Source: Candidatus Methanophagales archaeon
GTDB lineage: Archaea; Halobacteriota; Syntropharchaeia; Alkanophagales; Methanospirareceae
Assembly (NCBI GenBank): GCA_014859735.1
Contig: JACUTR010000006.1
Location: forward strand, 1 to 34,205
Direction of reading: 5' to 3'
Length of the DNA stretch: 34,205 bases
Positions 1 through 7,855 of the stretch are shown one piece after another. Both the position numbers and the translations under genes were made by a program. Position 1 is the stretch's first letter. Each line of letters opens with the position of its first letter. The notes beneath the pieces were generated by a model. That model ran no database searches. It was not told the DNA's origin and saw nothing but the letters and a program-made list of their open reading frames with translations.

Positions 1-2
1 CG

Positions 3-473
3 CTCGTTGCCGTTTTTTTATACATGGCGGCAACAGAAGAGGAAAGTGCTACGATCATGTTTGCCACGTTAGAGGGAACAAAGGTAAGAAGTGTGATGAG
101 AACTGAGAACGTGAGTGTACTGGCGGATATGCCAATCACGGAGCTCGCAGAGAAGATGCTTAAGGAGAAAAACGCTGAGTATGCGGTGGTGAGTGACCGT
201 GGTGATTTAAAAGGGCTTATAACATTCAGTGAAATTAAGGAGCTGTCAACCGAGCAACGGCACTCTTTAAGGACTTCTGATATAATAAGTCCGGTTGATC
301 GGCTGAGCGCGGTTATCTCACAGGAGGAAGAAGCAATAGAAGCGCTCAAACGAATGATACGAGCTAAAAAGAATATTTTGGCGGTGGAAGAAGAGGAGGG
401 TGGGGAGATTATAGGCGTTATAACGAAGAGGGATATAGTGATGCATCTAGAAATATTGAAAGGGGGTAGTTAA
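3..473 (+). CDS. Site-2-protease-like M50 metallopeptidase with CBS pair, C-terminal part
   Basis: Only the 3' end of this gene lies in the window. The frame is open from the first bases: before the first ATG at 24 it reads LVAVFLY, the end of a hydrophobic segment, then a short acidic linker (AATEEE). Two CBS repeats follow, one starting at KVRSVMRTENVSV and one ending in GEIIGVITKRDIV. A final membrane segment followed by EEE and a CBS pair is the usual C-terminal layout of archaeal M50 intramembrane metalloproteases, so the ATG at 24 is probably internal. CBS pairs generally bind adenosyl ligands and regulate the attached enzyme. The catalytic HExxH region would be upstream of the window and cannot be checked. 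The alternative is a stand-alone CBS protein starting at 24. It is convergent with the RNase P gene that follows. Confidence 0.7.
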   Translation, partial: LVAVFLYMAATEEESATIMFATLEGTKVRSVMRTENVSVLADMPITELAEKMLKEKNAEYAVVSDRGDLKGLITFSEIKELSTEQRHSLRTSDIISPVDRLSAVISQEEEAIEALKRMIRAKKNILAVEEEEGGEIIGVITKRDIVMHLEILKGGS

Positions 474-544
474 ACAGATATGCGCAACAAAGAGTGGGAA
501 AAATTCCAAATCCCAAGCATCGCGGGCTCTGCCCACGTCCCCGA

Positions 545-561
545 AAACCCTGAAAGGGTTT
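545..561. terminator. Hairpin between convergent genes
   Basis: A perfect 7-bp stem (AAACCCT and AGGGTTT) with a 3-base loop lies in the 98-bp gap between the convergent CBS and rnp2 genes. It could act on either strand, but there is no long T tract, so terminator function is a weak inference. Confidence 0.3.
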
Positions 562-571
562 AGTTTGAGAT

Positions 572-958
572 TTAGAGTTTGGAATTTAAGTCCACCGAAT
601 ATTGAGCAGTTACTTTTCGCGGTAGACGGGTTGCCCCTTTTATCGTACCCGATATTTTGATCACTCGTATGCCAACTCGTGCTCCATTTACCGAATGGAC
701 GCATGCTAACGACGCCCTCACTTCCTCGACTTTATCATGAGCACATTTCAGGATCCCCACGCCGCTCTTTCCCTCCTCTCTATTGTGGTATTCGATCAGC
801 CGTAACTTAATTTCACTTGCTCCTACATCGCCATATAATGAATAAATCGAATCCCATATCTCTTTCAACAGATCCCTCTTATCCATCTCTCGCTCACCCA
901 TCACTTCAAAGAGGAGATACCTCCTCCTCTCACGAAGCGAAGGCGGCATATAAAGCAT
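572..958 (-). CDS. rnp2: RNase P protein component 2 (Pop5/Rpp14 family)
   Basis: Protein subunit of archaeal RNase P, which removes 5' leaders from pre-tRNA; Pop5 pairs with Rpp30 to activate the catalytic RNA. Family marks are PPSLRERRRYLLFEV near the start and VIKISGTIKGA near the end, with a central alpha/beta core, at normal family length (about 128 aa). The frame stays open upstream to 1027, but the added residues are hydrophobic, unlike the family, and lie in a tandem repeat. I therefore start at MLYMPPSL (958), which matches the usual M-x-x-x-PP opening; an internal ATG at 949 also fits. The other Pop5 partner, rnp3, lies 131 bp upstream on the same strand. Confidence 0.88.
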   Translation of the reverse strand: MLYMPPSLRERRRYLLFEVMGEREMDKRDLLKEIWDSIYSLYGDVGASEIKLRLIEYHNREEGKSGVGILKCAHDKVEEVRASLACVHSVNGARVGIRVIKISGTIKGATRLPRKVTAQYSVDLNSKL

Positions 959-963
959 CAAAT

Positions 964-990
964 CCCAATACATACCAATACATACCAATA
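964..990. repeat. Short tandem decamer repeat upstream of rnp2
   Basis: Two exact copies of CATACCAATA (971-980 and 981-990), preceded by a partial copy (CCCAATA, 964-970), lie just upstream of the rnp2 start. A 14-bp direct repeat, CTTTGGATTTGGTA, occurs nearby at 1031-1044 and 1056-1069. Function unknown. Confidence 0.6.
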
Positions 991-1089
991 CTACCAATTT
1001 TGCACCCACCTTTTGTTTCACTTTCATTTGCTTTGGATTTGGTAGTTGTGATTTACTTTGGATTTGGTACTATTTGAAATTTGGATTTT

Positions 1090-1758
1090 TTACATTATCT
1101 CCACTTCTTTTTCCTTCTTCCATCTCTTCTCTACTATGCCTTGGGGGATATCGCATAACGCACTCGTAGCCTCCTCCTTACTCATCCCGAAGAGCGCAGC
1201 GAGGGCTATCATCTCATGTGGCGCCCTTAAATCGTATATCGAGTGAGCATTGCTGGTTAATATCATGGGGGCGTTATATTTCCTCACCAGCTTCAAAGTC
1301 TCTCGCATCTTATCAAGGATTCGTGCTCTCTCACTCCTTCTGGTGTGAATTAATGCCCCCAGATTAAAGTCTATCGCAACACCATTTGCCGCCGCGTATC
1401 TCACTGATACGTGGTTCAGTTCCCCTTCCCCGTTCTCTCCACAGGGATGAGCCAGTATATCCACCCGGGAATCCTCTACCGCCGCTCTATTAAGTTTATC
1501 ATCACCGCCATGAACCGCTAAGAGCGGCACTTTTCCCCAGTGGAGCGTTACTTTTCTTTTCAGTTCAAGAACCGAATGTGCTCTTATCTCTACACCAGTG
1601 ATGATGAAATTTGACTCCACACGCTCTTTAACGCTCTCATCGTGGTTTGTTAGTGCGATCCCGGCATAGCCATATCGTTTTGCAACTCTGAGCAGTTCCT
1701 CTACTGGTGCATCGGTTTCTGGATATGCATGCACGTTGAGGTCGAAGAAATTGGGCAT
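1090..1758 (-). CDS. rnp3: RNase P protein component 3 (Rpp30 family)
   Basis: PHP-like TIM-barrel subunit of archaeal RNase P, partner of Pop5. Visible family features are the opening FFDLNVHAYPE, the GIALTNHDE segment, ILAHPCGE, the conserved GVAIDFNL strand, and ILTSNAHSIYDLRAP. The length of 222 aa is normal for the archaeal family. The frame begins at a GTG at 1761, but the ATG at 1758 is the better start because a TATA-like box (1781-1788) lies about 25 bp upstream, which fits a leaderless mRNA. It is followed on the same strand by rnp2, so the Rpp30-Pop5 pair is probably co-transcribed. Confidence 0.9.
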   Translation of the reverse strand: MPNFFDLNVHAYPETDAPVEELLRVAKRYGYAGIALTNHDESVKERVESNFIITGVEIRAHSVLELKRKVTLHWGKVPLLAVHGGDDKLNRAAVEDSRVDILAHPCGENGEGELNHVSVRYAAANGVAIDFNLGALIHTRRSERARILDKMRETLKLVRKYNAPMILTSNAHSIYDLRAPHEMIALAALFGMSKEEATSALCDIPQGIVEKRWKKEKEVEIM

Positions 1759-1780
1759 CACACTAAACTAAAGAAGAGGA

Positions 1781-1788
1781 TATATATA
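1781..1788 (-). promoter_or_regulatory. Putative TATA box of rnp3
   Basis: TATATATA about 25 bp upstream of the ATG at 1758, the spacing expected of an archaeal promoter driving a leaderless transcript. Assigned by position and composition only. Confidence 0.45.
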
Positions 1789-1888
1789 ACTTAAAAAGTC
1801 AATAGTAAGGCCACAAAAACGAGATACAATATCTTCTCCGTGAGCTTTCGCCAGCTCTTCATTAAGAAGTTCAATCCAGATATAACGT

Positions 1889-2833
1889 TCACAAGCGAAC
1901 CAGAGCACCACTTACAAATGCAAATAAGCCAATACCAATTGCTATCAACGTCTCTTTCCTCATTGTGTTATAGTTTACATCCTCTCTTCCGAAAGGAATA
2001 GTTTTTGGATCAAGCCTTTTTCTAAAAGGTTTGAGTTTGAAACAGGTATGCACCAGGAGCATATCGGCTGCTATAATCGGGAGCAGATAGGCGGGATTGA
2101 AGAAGTAAGCGGTATGGTACGTGAAAAAGGGTATCACACTCAGTATGAGTGCCAGGGTATACGAAAAAATCACGACTCGTTTCGCTTGCTCGGTCCCGTA
2201 TACCCGTGCAATACTCCTTATATTCCTCAGCGTGTCTCCTTTAACATCGGCTATATCCTTCATCACTTCTCTCCCAAAACCTGCAAGGAACGCAATGGAG
2301 GAGAGGATCAGGAGCACCAGTTCTATTCTTCCCGGGTCCACGATTAATCCGCCAAAGATAAAAGGTATTGCCATCGTAAATGCGATATAACCATTACTCA
2401 CCGCGAGGAATTCCTTTATTTTCAGGTCGTAAAGAATACCCAAAGCCGCTGATATCAGTGCGAAGAGGAACAGAATGGGATTTAAGAACGATGCGCAGAT
2501 AATACCGAGGGTCGTGGCGAGGATCGCGACGAGCAAAGCATCTTCTTTTCTCAGCACACCTCGCACCAGAGGCCTATCTATTCTCCGGTTCGCAATATCC
2601 GATTCCAGGTCACAAAAGTCATTCAACGCAAATGTACCTGCTTGAATGAAGAGCGCGGTAAAAAAGCCAAGGAGAGCTATTTGCGAGGGAACCACCAGAG
2701 CTACACCAAAAATCGGCGCTGGTTCATAAAATCTCCCACCAGCGACGATTATCCCTAGTATTACCCCGAGCCCATACATCACGCCGTGTTCTAATCTCGT
2801 CAATTCCCACAGTGCTTTTATTCTTCGTATCAT
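1889..2833 (-). CDS. UbiA-family prenyltransferase (possibly DGGGP synthase)
   Basis: Integral membrane prenyltransferase of 314 aa with roughly eight or nine hydrophobic segments. The first Asp-rich motif is NDFCDLESD (the family NDxxDxxxD), followed by NRRIDRPLVRG. The second Asp-rich site is DIADVKGD, in the cytoplasmic loop that binds prenyl diphosphate and magnesium. In archaea the commonest member is digeranylgeranylglyceryl phosphate synthase, which attaches the second ether-linked chain in membrane lipid synthesis. I cannot separate that from other UbiA enzymes by eye. The start at 2833 has a GGTGA ribosome site next to it. It lies downstream of tRNA-Arg and a structured repeat. Confidence 0.8.
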   Translation of the reverse strand: MIRRIKALWELTRLEHGVMYGLGVILGIIVAGGRFYEPAPIFGVALVVPSQIALLGFFTALFIQAGTFALNDFCDLESDIANRRIDRPLVRGVLRKEDALLVAILATTLGIICASFLNPILFLFALISAALGILYDLKIKEFLAVSNGYIAFTMAIPFIFGGLIVDPGRIELVLLILSSIAFLAGFGREVMKDIADVKGDTLRNIRSIARVYGTEQAKRVVIFSYTLALILSVIPFFTYHTAYFFNPAYLLPIIAADMLLVHTCFKLKPFRKRLDPKTIPFGREDVNYNTMRKETLIAIGIGLFAFVSGALVRL

Positions 2834-2894
2834 TCACCAAAGGAACATAATAGGTTTTTTCCGTAAACGCTTTTGCGATAAATGTTTCTTTGAT

Positions 2895-2962
2895 AAAACT
2901 TTCTTTTAAGCCCTTACAGGGCTTGCGGGGTTGTGGGGCGGAGCCCCACAGAAGAAAGTTTT
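2895..2962. repeat. Structured palindromic repeat, copy 1 (junction fold)
   Basis: An 11-bp perfect outer inverted repeat (2895-2905 with 2952-2962) encloses two perfect hairpins: AAGCCCT/AGGGCTT (2908-2914 with 2918-2924) and TGTGGGGC/GCCCCACA (2932-2939 with 2943-2950), each with a 3-base loop. The whole could fold as a three-way junction in DNA or RNA. It ends 3 bp from the tRNA-Arg 3' end. A related copy lies at 12694-12776. Confidence 0.75.
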
Positions 2963-2965
2963 AAG

Positions 2966-3037
2966 CGGAGTCGCTGGGATTCGAACCCAGATCGTCAGGT
3001 CCGGAACCTGATAGGATATCCACTACCCCACGACCCC
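2966..3037 (-). tRNA. tRNA-Arg (anticodon CCG)
   Basis: Read on the minus strand, the acceptor GGGGTCG pairs with CGACTCC through one G-U pair. The anticodon arm TCAGG-TTCCGGA-CCTGA gives anticodon CCG (codon CGG), and the T arm TGGG-TTCGAAT-CCCA is canonical. The discriminator base is G, and CCA is not encoded. The D arm (GGGT/ATCC) is slightly irregular because of an extra base before the anticodon stem. No intron is seen. Confidence 0.93.
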
Positions 3038-3075
3038 TCCCCCACGGTATTACTAACTCAAACCAGAAGATAAAA

Positions 3076-4281
3076 TTATTTCTTTCTCTTTAACACCTCG
3101 ATCCCGGGCAGAGGCTTCCCTAAGAGATATCGCAGGAATGCACCGCCTGCAAGGCTCACATGGGCATGGGTCATCTCTCTTTTGTCCATTCCCACCTCGC
3201 TTATCGCCGCCGAGGTATGCCCGCCACCGAGGAGCGAGAAGGCATTTGAATTTGAAATCGCTTTAAAAATCTCGCGTGTGCCTTTTGCAAAATCGGCGTT
3301 TTCATAAAACCCCACAGGGCCTTTCATTATCACCGTTCTTGCCTCTCTTATTATCCCCGAATAGGTCTCAATCGTTTTCTCTCCAATATCGTATAGTGGT
3401 TGGTTTGGCTTTACCTGCTCAACCGGAATCTCTCCTCTCCTACCTTCCACCTCAATGGCGACATCCTCAGGATACTTTATTCTATTTCCTGCTTGTTCCA
3501 GTATACGCTTTGCTCGACTCACACTCTCCAAAAGGCGTGTATCGACTTTCATCGGGATTATACCGTTCGCATACAAGAAAATATTTCCGATGAGGCCCGA
3601 TGTGAGTATACTATCCACTTCCCTCGATCTCAATGCAAAATCGATGATATCAAATACCTCTTCTGGTTTCACGCCTCCGAGAACATAAACACACGGTCTT
3701 TCTATGCGATGGGCCGCTCGTTCCAATGCCCCCAGCTCTCGTTCCATCAATCGTCCCACGCCTGCGTCTAACACCATTGGAAACCCAACCACTGATGCAT
3801 GCGCCCGGTGAGCGACCGAGAACGCATCATTTATGTAAATATCAGCGAGAGGGGCAAGTCTTCTTACAAAGATCGATTTTGCGTGCTCCTCGGGCGTTTT
3901 ATCAAGCGTCTCCTCTGCAAGCATCCTCACGTTGTCAAGCAATAAAACGTCACCCTTATCAAGATTTTTTATCGACTCTTGCGCAGCGGGTCCTATTATG
4001 TCATCAACATACGTTAAATCCACGATTTTCCCGAGCAAGCGCGCATGCTGCTCGAGCGGTAGGAAATCATTACCGCCTGCACGACCCTGGTGCGCGAGGA
4101 TAACAACCTTTGCATTCTTCTCCGAAAGTTCACGTATCGTCTTTGCATTCTCCACTATCCGCTCCTTCATCTGCACTTTGCCGTTTATGACTACGGAGTT
4201 GACATCAGCTCGGAAAAGTGCTGTTTTTCCCGCTACATCGAAATCATCCAAGGTCAAAAAGGCTTTTAACTCTTCACTCAT
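3076..4281 (-). CDS. pgk: Phosphoglycerate kinase (archaeal type)
   Basis: Cytosolic enzyme interconverting 1,3-bisphosphoglycerate + ADP with 3-phosphoglycerate + ATP in glycolysis and gluconeogenesis. The N-terminal substrate domain shows ALFRADVNS, KVVILAHQGRAGG, VLLLDNVRM and INDAFSVAHRAHAS. The nucleotide domain shows VYVLGGVKPEEVF, KGPVGFYE and the glycine-rich LGGGHTSAAI near the C-terminus. Length (401 aa) and the LAHQGR form of the motif match archaeal PGKs rather than bacterial ones. The start at 4281 has AGGAGG immediately upstream. It follows gap by 37 bp on the same strand, so the two consecutive glycolytic steps are probably one transcript. Confidence 0.95.
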   Translation of the reverse strand: MSEELKAFLTLDDFDVAGKTALFRADVNSVVINGKVQMKERIVENAKTIRELSEKNAKVVILAHQGRAGGNDFLPLEQHARLLGKIVDLTYVDDIIGPAAQESIKNLDKGDVLLLDNVRMLAEETLDKTPEEHAKSIFVRRLAPLADIYINDAFSVAHRAHASVVGFPMVLDAGVGRLMERELGALERAAHRIERPCVYVLGGVKPEEVFDIIDFALRSREVDSILTSGLIGNIFLYANGIIPMKVDTRLLESVSRAKRILEQAGNRIKYPEDVAIEVEGRRGEIPVEQVKPNQPLYDIGEKTIETYSGIIREARTVIMKGPVGFYENADFAKGTREIFKAISNSNAFSLLGGGHTSAAISEVGMDKREMTHAHVSLAGGAFLRYLLGKPLPGIEVLKRKK

Positions 4282-4318
4282 CCTCCTTGCCCTCTTTATT
4301 TAATCTAATCGCTCTTCT

Positions 4319-5341
4319 TCACAGTCCCATCTTCGCTATTCTCTTTACCATGTCTACCACTCTGCACGAGTAGCCCCATTCATTGTCATACCATGCAAGC
4401 ACTTTCACGAAACGACCTTTACCGCCTATCACGTTGGTAGACTCTGCATCAACCACAGCCGAATAGGTTGAGCCGATATAATCGATGGAAACAAGAGGCT
4501 CATAAGAGAGGGTGAGAATCCCGCTCAAAGAGGATTTCGACGCTTTCTCAAAAGCACCATTCACCTCTTCCGCAGTAACTTCTCTCCCTAACTCCGCCAC
4601 GAGGTCGACCACGGAAACATTAAACGTCGGCACTCGTAACGCGATCCCATCCATTTTTCCCGCGAGCGAAGGTAATACGATCCCTATTGATGCCGCTGCT
4701 CCTGTGGTCGTTGGTATTATGGACATTGCGGCCGCACGTGCTCTTCTCAAGTCGTCATGTCGTCCATCAAGAATCCTCTGGTCGTTTGTGTACGAATGCA
4801 CGGTCGTCATAAAACCTCTATTTATGCCAAACTCGTCGTTTAATACCTTTGCCACCGTGGCCAGGCAATTGGTGGTACAGGAGGCAAGGGATATTATGTT
4901 ATGCGTAGCATGGTCATACATCTCGTCATTGGCTCCAGGAACAATAGTTACATCAGGGTTCTTCGCGGGTGCGGTTATTATTACCTTTTTACCCCCGGCG
5001 TCAAGATGTTTCGATGCACTCTTTCTATCTCTAAACGCCCCCGTGGATTCCACAACCACATCTATGCCTAAATCACCCCATGGCAACTTACCAATGTCGT
5101 TTTCCGCCAATATCTTTATCTCTTTTCCATTCACCACGATTATATTCCGCTCTTTATCCGCTCGTACCTCTCCGCCCATGATACCGTGTACGGAATCATA
5201 CCTCAATAGATGAGCCACCCAAGAAGCCTCCGCCCCACGGCTATTTATTGCCACAAAATCGGTATCTGACTTGTCTCGTAGCGCTGCTCTAAACACAATT
5301 CGACCAATTCTCCCCCATCCATTTATCGCTACCTTTACCAT
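4319..5341 (-). CDS. gap: Glyceraldehyde-3-phosphate dehydrogenase, bacterial class I type
   Basis: Interconverts glyceraldehyde-3-phosphate and 1,3-bisphosphoglycerate. The sequence is the bacterial/eukaryotic type: opening VKVAINGWGRIGR, active-site SLASCTTNCLA with Cys155, His182 in TVHSYTNDQ, the S-loop DLRRARAAAMSIIPTTTGAA, and C-terminal WYDNEWGYS. Most archaea instead carry a divergent type II enzyme. The position usually filled by the Asp that holds the NAD ribose reads INSRG, where Ser-Arg replaces Asp-x; this favours NADP use, an inference. A TATA-like element 25-33 bp upstream suggests a leaderless gap-pgk message. The mix of bacterial gap and archaeal pgk suggests lateral acquisition of gap. 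Confidence 0.95.
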   Translation of the reverse strand: MVKVAINGWGRIGRIVFRAALRDKSDTDFVAINSRGAEASWVAHLLRYDSVHGIMGGEVRADKERNIIVVNGKEIKILAENDIGKLPWGDLGIDVVVESTGAFRDRKSASKHLDAGGKKVIITAPAKNPDVTIVPGANDEMYDHATHNIISLASCTTNCLATVAKVLNDEFGINRGFMTTVHSYTNDQRILDGRHDDLRRARAAAMSIIPTTTGAAASIGIVLPSLAGKMDGIALRVPTFNVSVVDLVAELGREVTAEEVNGAFEKASKSSLSGILTLSYEPLVSIDYIGSTYSAVVDAESTNVIGGKGRFVKVLAWYDNEWGYSCRVVDMVKRIAKMGL

Positions 5342-5365
5342 GTAAAGATATTTGTTGTTTTTTTA

Positions 5366-5374
5366 TTTATATAA
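5366..5374 (-). promoter_or_regulatory. Putative TATA box of gap-pgk
   Basis: A TATATAAAT-like element on the minus strand ends about 25 bp before the gap ATG. The spacing predicts transcription starting at or next to the start codon. Confidence 0.45.
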
Positions 5375-5385
5375 CTTCAAGTTTC

Positions 5386-6708
5386 TTAGATGTGCCACAG
5401 CATGACGATTATCGGCAAGAGCAACACGCCCATCGAATTACTCCGTCTTACGCCGAAATAAATTGGAATAAGCCCTATGCATGAGCCTACGAGAAGAACC
5501 AGCAATCCTAGAGCACCGGTAAAAAGAAAAACGAGCACGGCGAGGAAAATTGCAATGCCGCTCAGCATCTTTCGATACGGTATTTTCACGAAGTGCAGAG
5601 AGAACTGCTTGCCGACGTATCTGGTAATGAAAAACGAGAAGGGGGATGCAATTAATGCTGCGGTGAGCAGATAAATCAATGCTGAAGGCGGAATGAGTCT
5701 TTCCCATGCTTGAACCTCTACGAGGCGGCTTATCGCTATCGTGGCCCCACTCCTCGCACGTGAGATGAGAAAGAGTGTTTCGAGGCAGAAAAACACATTA
5801 GCCGTGTTAACGCTGCTCAACGTGACAATTACCTGCTCAGGCTCTCTCGTTCTTCTTGCAAGCATTGCCATCACGGTTGCATGTGCAGGGGTGATCCCGG
5901 GCAGAACGCTAACTAAGGTACCAAAAACCGAGCCTGATAGAACCGATTTCATAATGCCCCCTCTCTCCAGTACCGGCTCTTCGATCCTCTGCTCCGGTAT
6001 CTCAGGTGTGTAAAGGAGCGAAAATAAGATGGTTGAGAGTCCAAACAACCCGGTAAGTGCAGGAAAAAGCATTGTCGAGCGAAGAAAGAACGGCGCGTGC
6101 ACCGGCATCTTCAGTATCACATAACCAAACAACCCGGAGAGGATAAAGACAAAGGAAGAGAGAAGGATAGCCTGGTATGCTGCCTTTCGTTCGCTGAAGC
6201 TCTCGGTGAGGATAAGCAGTGCGGATAGTCCAACGAGCAGGTAGAGCATCGAGCCTCGAAGCAGTTCGTAGAAGTGAAGCGAGGAGAAGATGAGATAGAA
6301 CGGGATAATGAAGAGGAAAGAGAAGATAACCGCACCGAAACTGCCTATTACTGAAAGGACTGTTGCTTCGTAGGCGCGACCCTCCAGAAGTAAGCGGTGT
6401 GCCGGCAGTAACGCGAGTGCGGTATCTCCTTCGGGCGCTCCGATGAATGCTGCGGGTATAAAACTCAAGAAGGTATGCGCTACGGAAGCGGCGAGGATAA
6501 TGGACGCAACCAAGACAAGTACCATATCAGGAGGAACAAGCGCATGTAACAGAGGTGACCCAGCTACTATCATCGGGGTAATGGCGAGGAGGATAAAGGC
6601 AACGTTATTGGGATGGAAGCCAGGAACAAGCCCTGTTATTGTGCCTAACAGCACGCCGAGCATCGAAAATGCAAAGAGCAAGAGCAAGAAGAAAAAAGAG
6701 TCCGTCAT
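5386..6708 (-). CDS. TctA/DUF112-like membrane permease
   Basis: A 440-aa, very hydrophobic protein with about ten or more membrane segments. It carries the TctA-type signature near the N-terminus, GTITGLVPGFHPNN, and later IPAAFIGAPEGDTALALLPAHR, with a second copy of the glycine-proline type motif in VLPGITPAHAT; this two-fold motif is typical of the family. In bacteria TctA is the large permease subunit of tripartite tricarboxylate transporters. Archaeal homologues usually stand alone with unknown substrate, and no TctB or TctC partner is seen here. It lies 44 bp upstream of gap on the same strand, in the gap promoter region, so it may be a separate unit. Confidence 0.75.
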   Translation of the reverse strand: MTDSFFFLLLLFAFSMLGVLLGTITGLVPGFHPNNVAFILLAITPMIVAGSPLLHALVPPDMVLVLVASIILAASVAHTFLSFIPAAFIGAPEGDTALALLPAHRLLLEGRAYEATVLSVIGSFGAVIFSFLFIIPFYLIFSSLHFYELLRGSMLYLLVGLSALLILTESFSERKAAYQAILLSSFVFILSGLFGYVILKMPVHAPFFLRSTMLFPALTGLFGLSTILFSLLYTPEIPEQRIEEPVLERGGIMKSVLSGSVFGTLVSVLPGITPAHATVMAMLARRTREPEQVIVTLSSVNTANVFFCLETLFLISRARSGATIAISRLVEVQAWERLIPPSALIYLLTAALIASPFSFFITRYVGKQFSLHFVKIPYRKMLSGIAIFLAVLVFLFTGALGLLVLLVGSCIGLIPIYFGVRRSNSMGVLLLPIIVMLWHI

Positions 6709-6829
6709 CTTTCAGGTCATCGTATCTCCTATTCTCTAAGAGAGGTTTCACTTTTTGTTTAAGAAAAGGGGGGGGTGTCTTTGATAGTAAATCGAAATTA
6801 CTCCAGTATTCGCTTTTTGAGAGAAAGAG

Positions 6830-6838
6830 TTTATATAA
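6830..6838 (+). promoter_or_regulatory. Putative TATA box of the C2H2 gene
   Basis: TTTATATAA, about 30 bp upstream of a 7-codon mini-ORF (6862-6885) whose stop overlaps the ATG of the following gene as ATGA. Confidence 0.45.
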
Positions 6839-6881
6839 TATGCTGATGAAATAGTGGGAACATGGAGGTAAAAAGCGAGAG

Positions 6882-7160
6882 ATGAAGGAATATAAGTGCA
6901 AGTATTGTGGTGAAGTATTTGAGAAGCCGTTACTGTTGGCTCGCCATGTAAGATTGGCACATAAAAAAGCAAAGACAAGAGAAAAGAAAGCGGTCGCAAT
7001 AGGGAAGGAGTCAGATCAGATTAACCGAAGTATTGAAGCCATCGGTATTCTGAAGGGATTGCAGGCATCACCTAATCTGAGTCAGGGTGAAAAGAAACTG
7101 TTGCAAGAGGTATCACAGAGAATTGAGGAGCTTTTGGCATATACACCGGGGAGTAAATGA
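6882..7160 (+). CDS. Small C2H2 zinc-finger protein
   Basis: A 92-aa protein opening with a single classical C2H2 finger: Cys6-x2-Cys9-x12-His22-x4-His27 (CKYCGEVF...ARHVRLAH). A basic linker (KKAKTREKK) follows, then an amphipathic helical tail (GILKGLQASPNLSQGEKKLLQEVSQRIEELL). One finger plus a helical tail suggests a small nucleic-acid-binding or oligomerising protein, but the target is unknown. The start ATG overlaps the stop of a 7-codon ORF that itself has a GGAGG at its second codon, so translation may be coupled. Free-standing C2H2 fingers of this size occur in archaea but few are characterised. Confidence 0.75.
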   Translation: MKEYKCKYCGEVFEKPLLLARHVRLAHKKAKTREKKAVAIGKESDQINRSIEAIGILKGLQASPNLSQGEKKLLQEVSQRIEELLAYTPGSK

Positions 7161-7426
7161 AGGCAGAATAGCTAAAGGCTTCTATCGTACCTTTGGTATT
7201 GGAAAAGCATTGTGAGGATAGGGGGAGTGTATTAGAGCTTGGATCAAGTGAGAACGTGCGAGTGGTGTAAACTTCGGTCACCATGCGGAGCATTTTTCTA
7301 TTGAACTTGAATAGAGCAAGGTGAGCAAATGAAGAGAGCCCTTCTCCTCAAAATATTCTTGTTGATAGACCGCATATATGCTCAAGCAAGACAATAAATA
7401 TTATCCCTCGCAATCTTTGTAGGGTC
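7161..7426. other. Intergenic stretch without a clear gene
   Basis: No intact gene is seen here. One plus-strand frame reads protein-like text (GRIAKGFYRTFGIGKAL, then ERASGVNFGHHAEHFSIELE) interrupted by several stops. This may be decayed coding sequence, possibly the lost front of the neighbouring fragment, but I cannot assign it to a family. Confidence 0.3.
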
Positions 7427-7846
7427 GTGCCCTTTGATCCTAAGATCGCGAGAGGAGAGGATATAGACTTTTTGATAAATGCCAGGATGTTTGGCTTTCC
7501 CTTCTTCCGGGATAATCAACTATCCATTACGCACCTCCCACCCCCTAAGACACATCCCACCTGGCTGCAGTTGAGAGTAGATATTTACCGGTTTATGTAT
7601 GAGCGAGCAAAGATTGAGCACCAAAAAGAGATAAAGGGGATGAAAAAGGTTTATCCTGAGGATTTTGACCCTTACCCAGGCGCTTTTTTGAAACAATGGC
7701 ATATACAAGCAAAAGAGAGGTTCGTTCGCGTATACGGGCAATTATTGAAGGGTGAAGAGAATAATTACTCTCCTGACAAAGTTACTCCGCCCGGGATATT
7801 CAGTAAGGTATTAAAATTGACGCCGAGGGGTATGGTAAAAAAATAA
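7427..7846 (+). pseudogene. Glycosyltransferase-like C-terminal fragment
   Basis: A 139-aa open frame starting at GTG. It opens with PFDPKIARGEDIDFLINARM and then DNQLSITHLPPPKTHP; both resemble the distal part of family-2-like glycosyltransferases, where RGED..D precedes a conserved His region. The nucleotide-sugar-binding N-terminal half is absent. The frame is open back to 7325, but those residues do not look like glycosyltransferase, and the frame before that is broken by stops. I read it as a 5'-truncated remnant, with a short independent protein as the alternative. No ribosome site is evident before the GTG. Confidence 0.45.
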
Positions 7847-7855
7847 AAAACGTGA

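Noticed and set aside
959-1027. N-terminal extension of rnp2
   Set aside because: The added residues are hydrophobic, derive partly from a tandem decamer repeat and do not match the Pop5 family opening.
4512-5213. Long plus-strand open frame (233 codons)
   Set aside because: It lies wholly inside gap on the opposite strand, shows no domain features, and is a codon-bias shadow.
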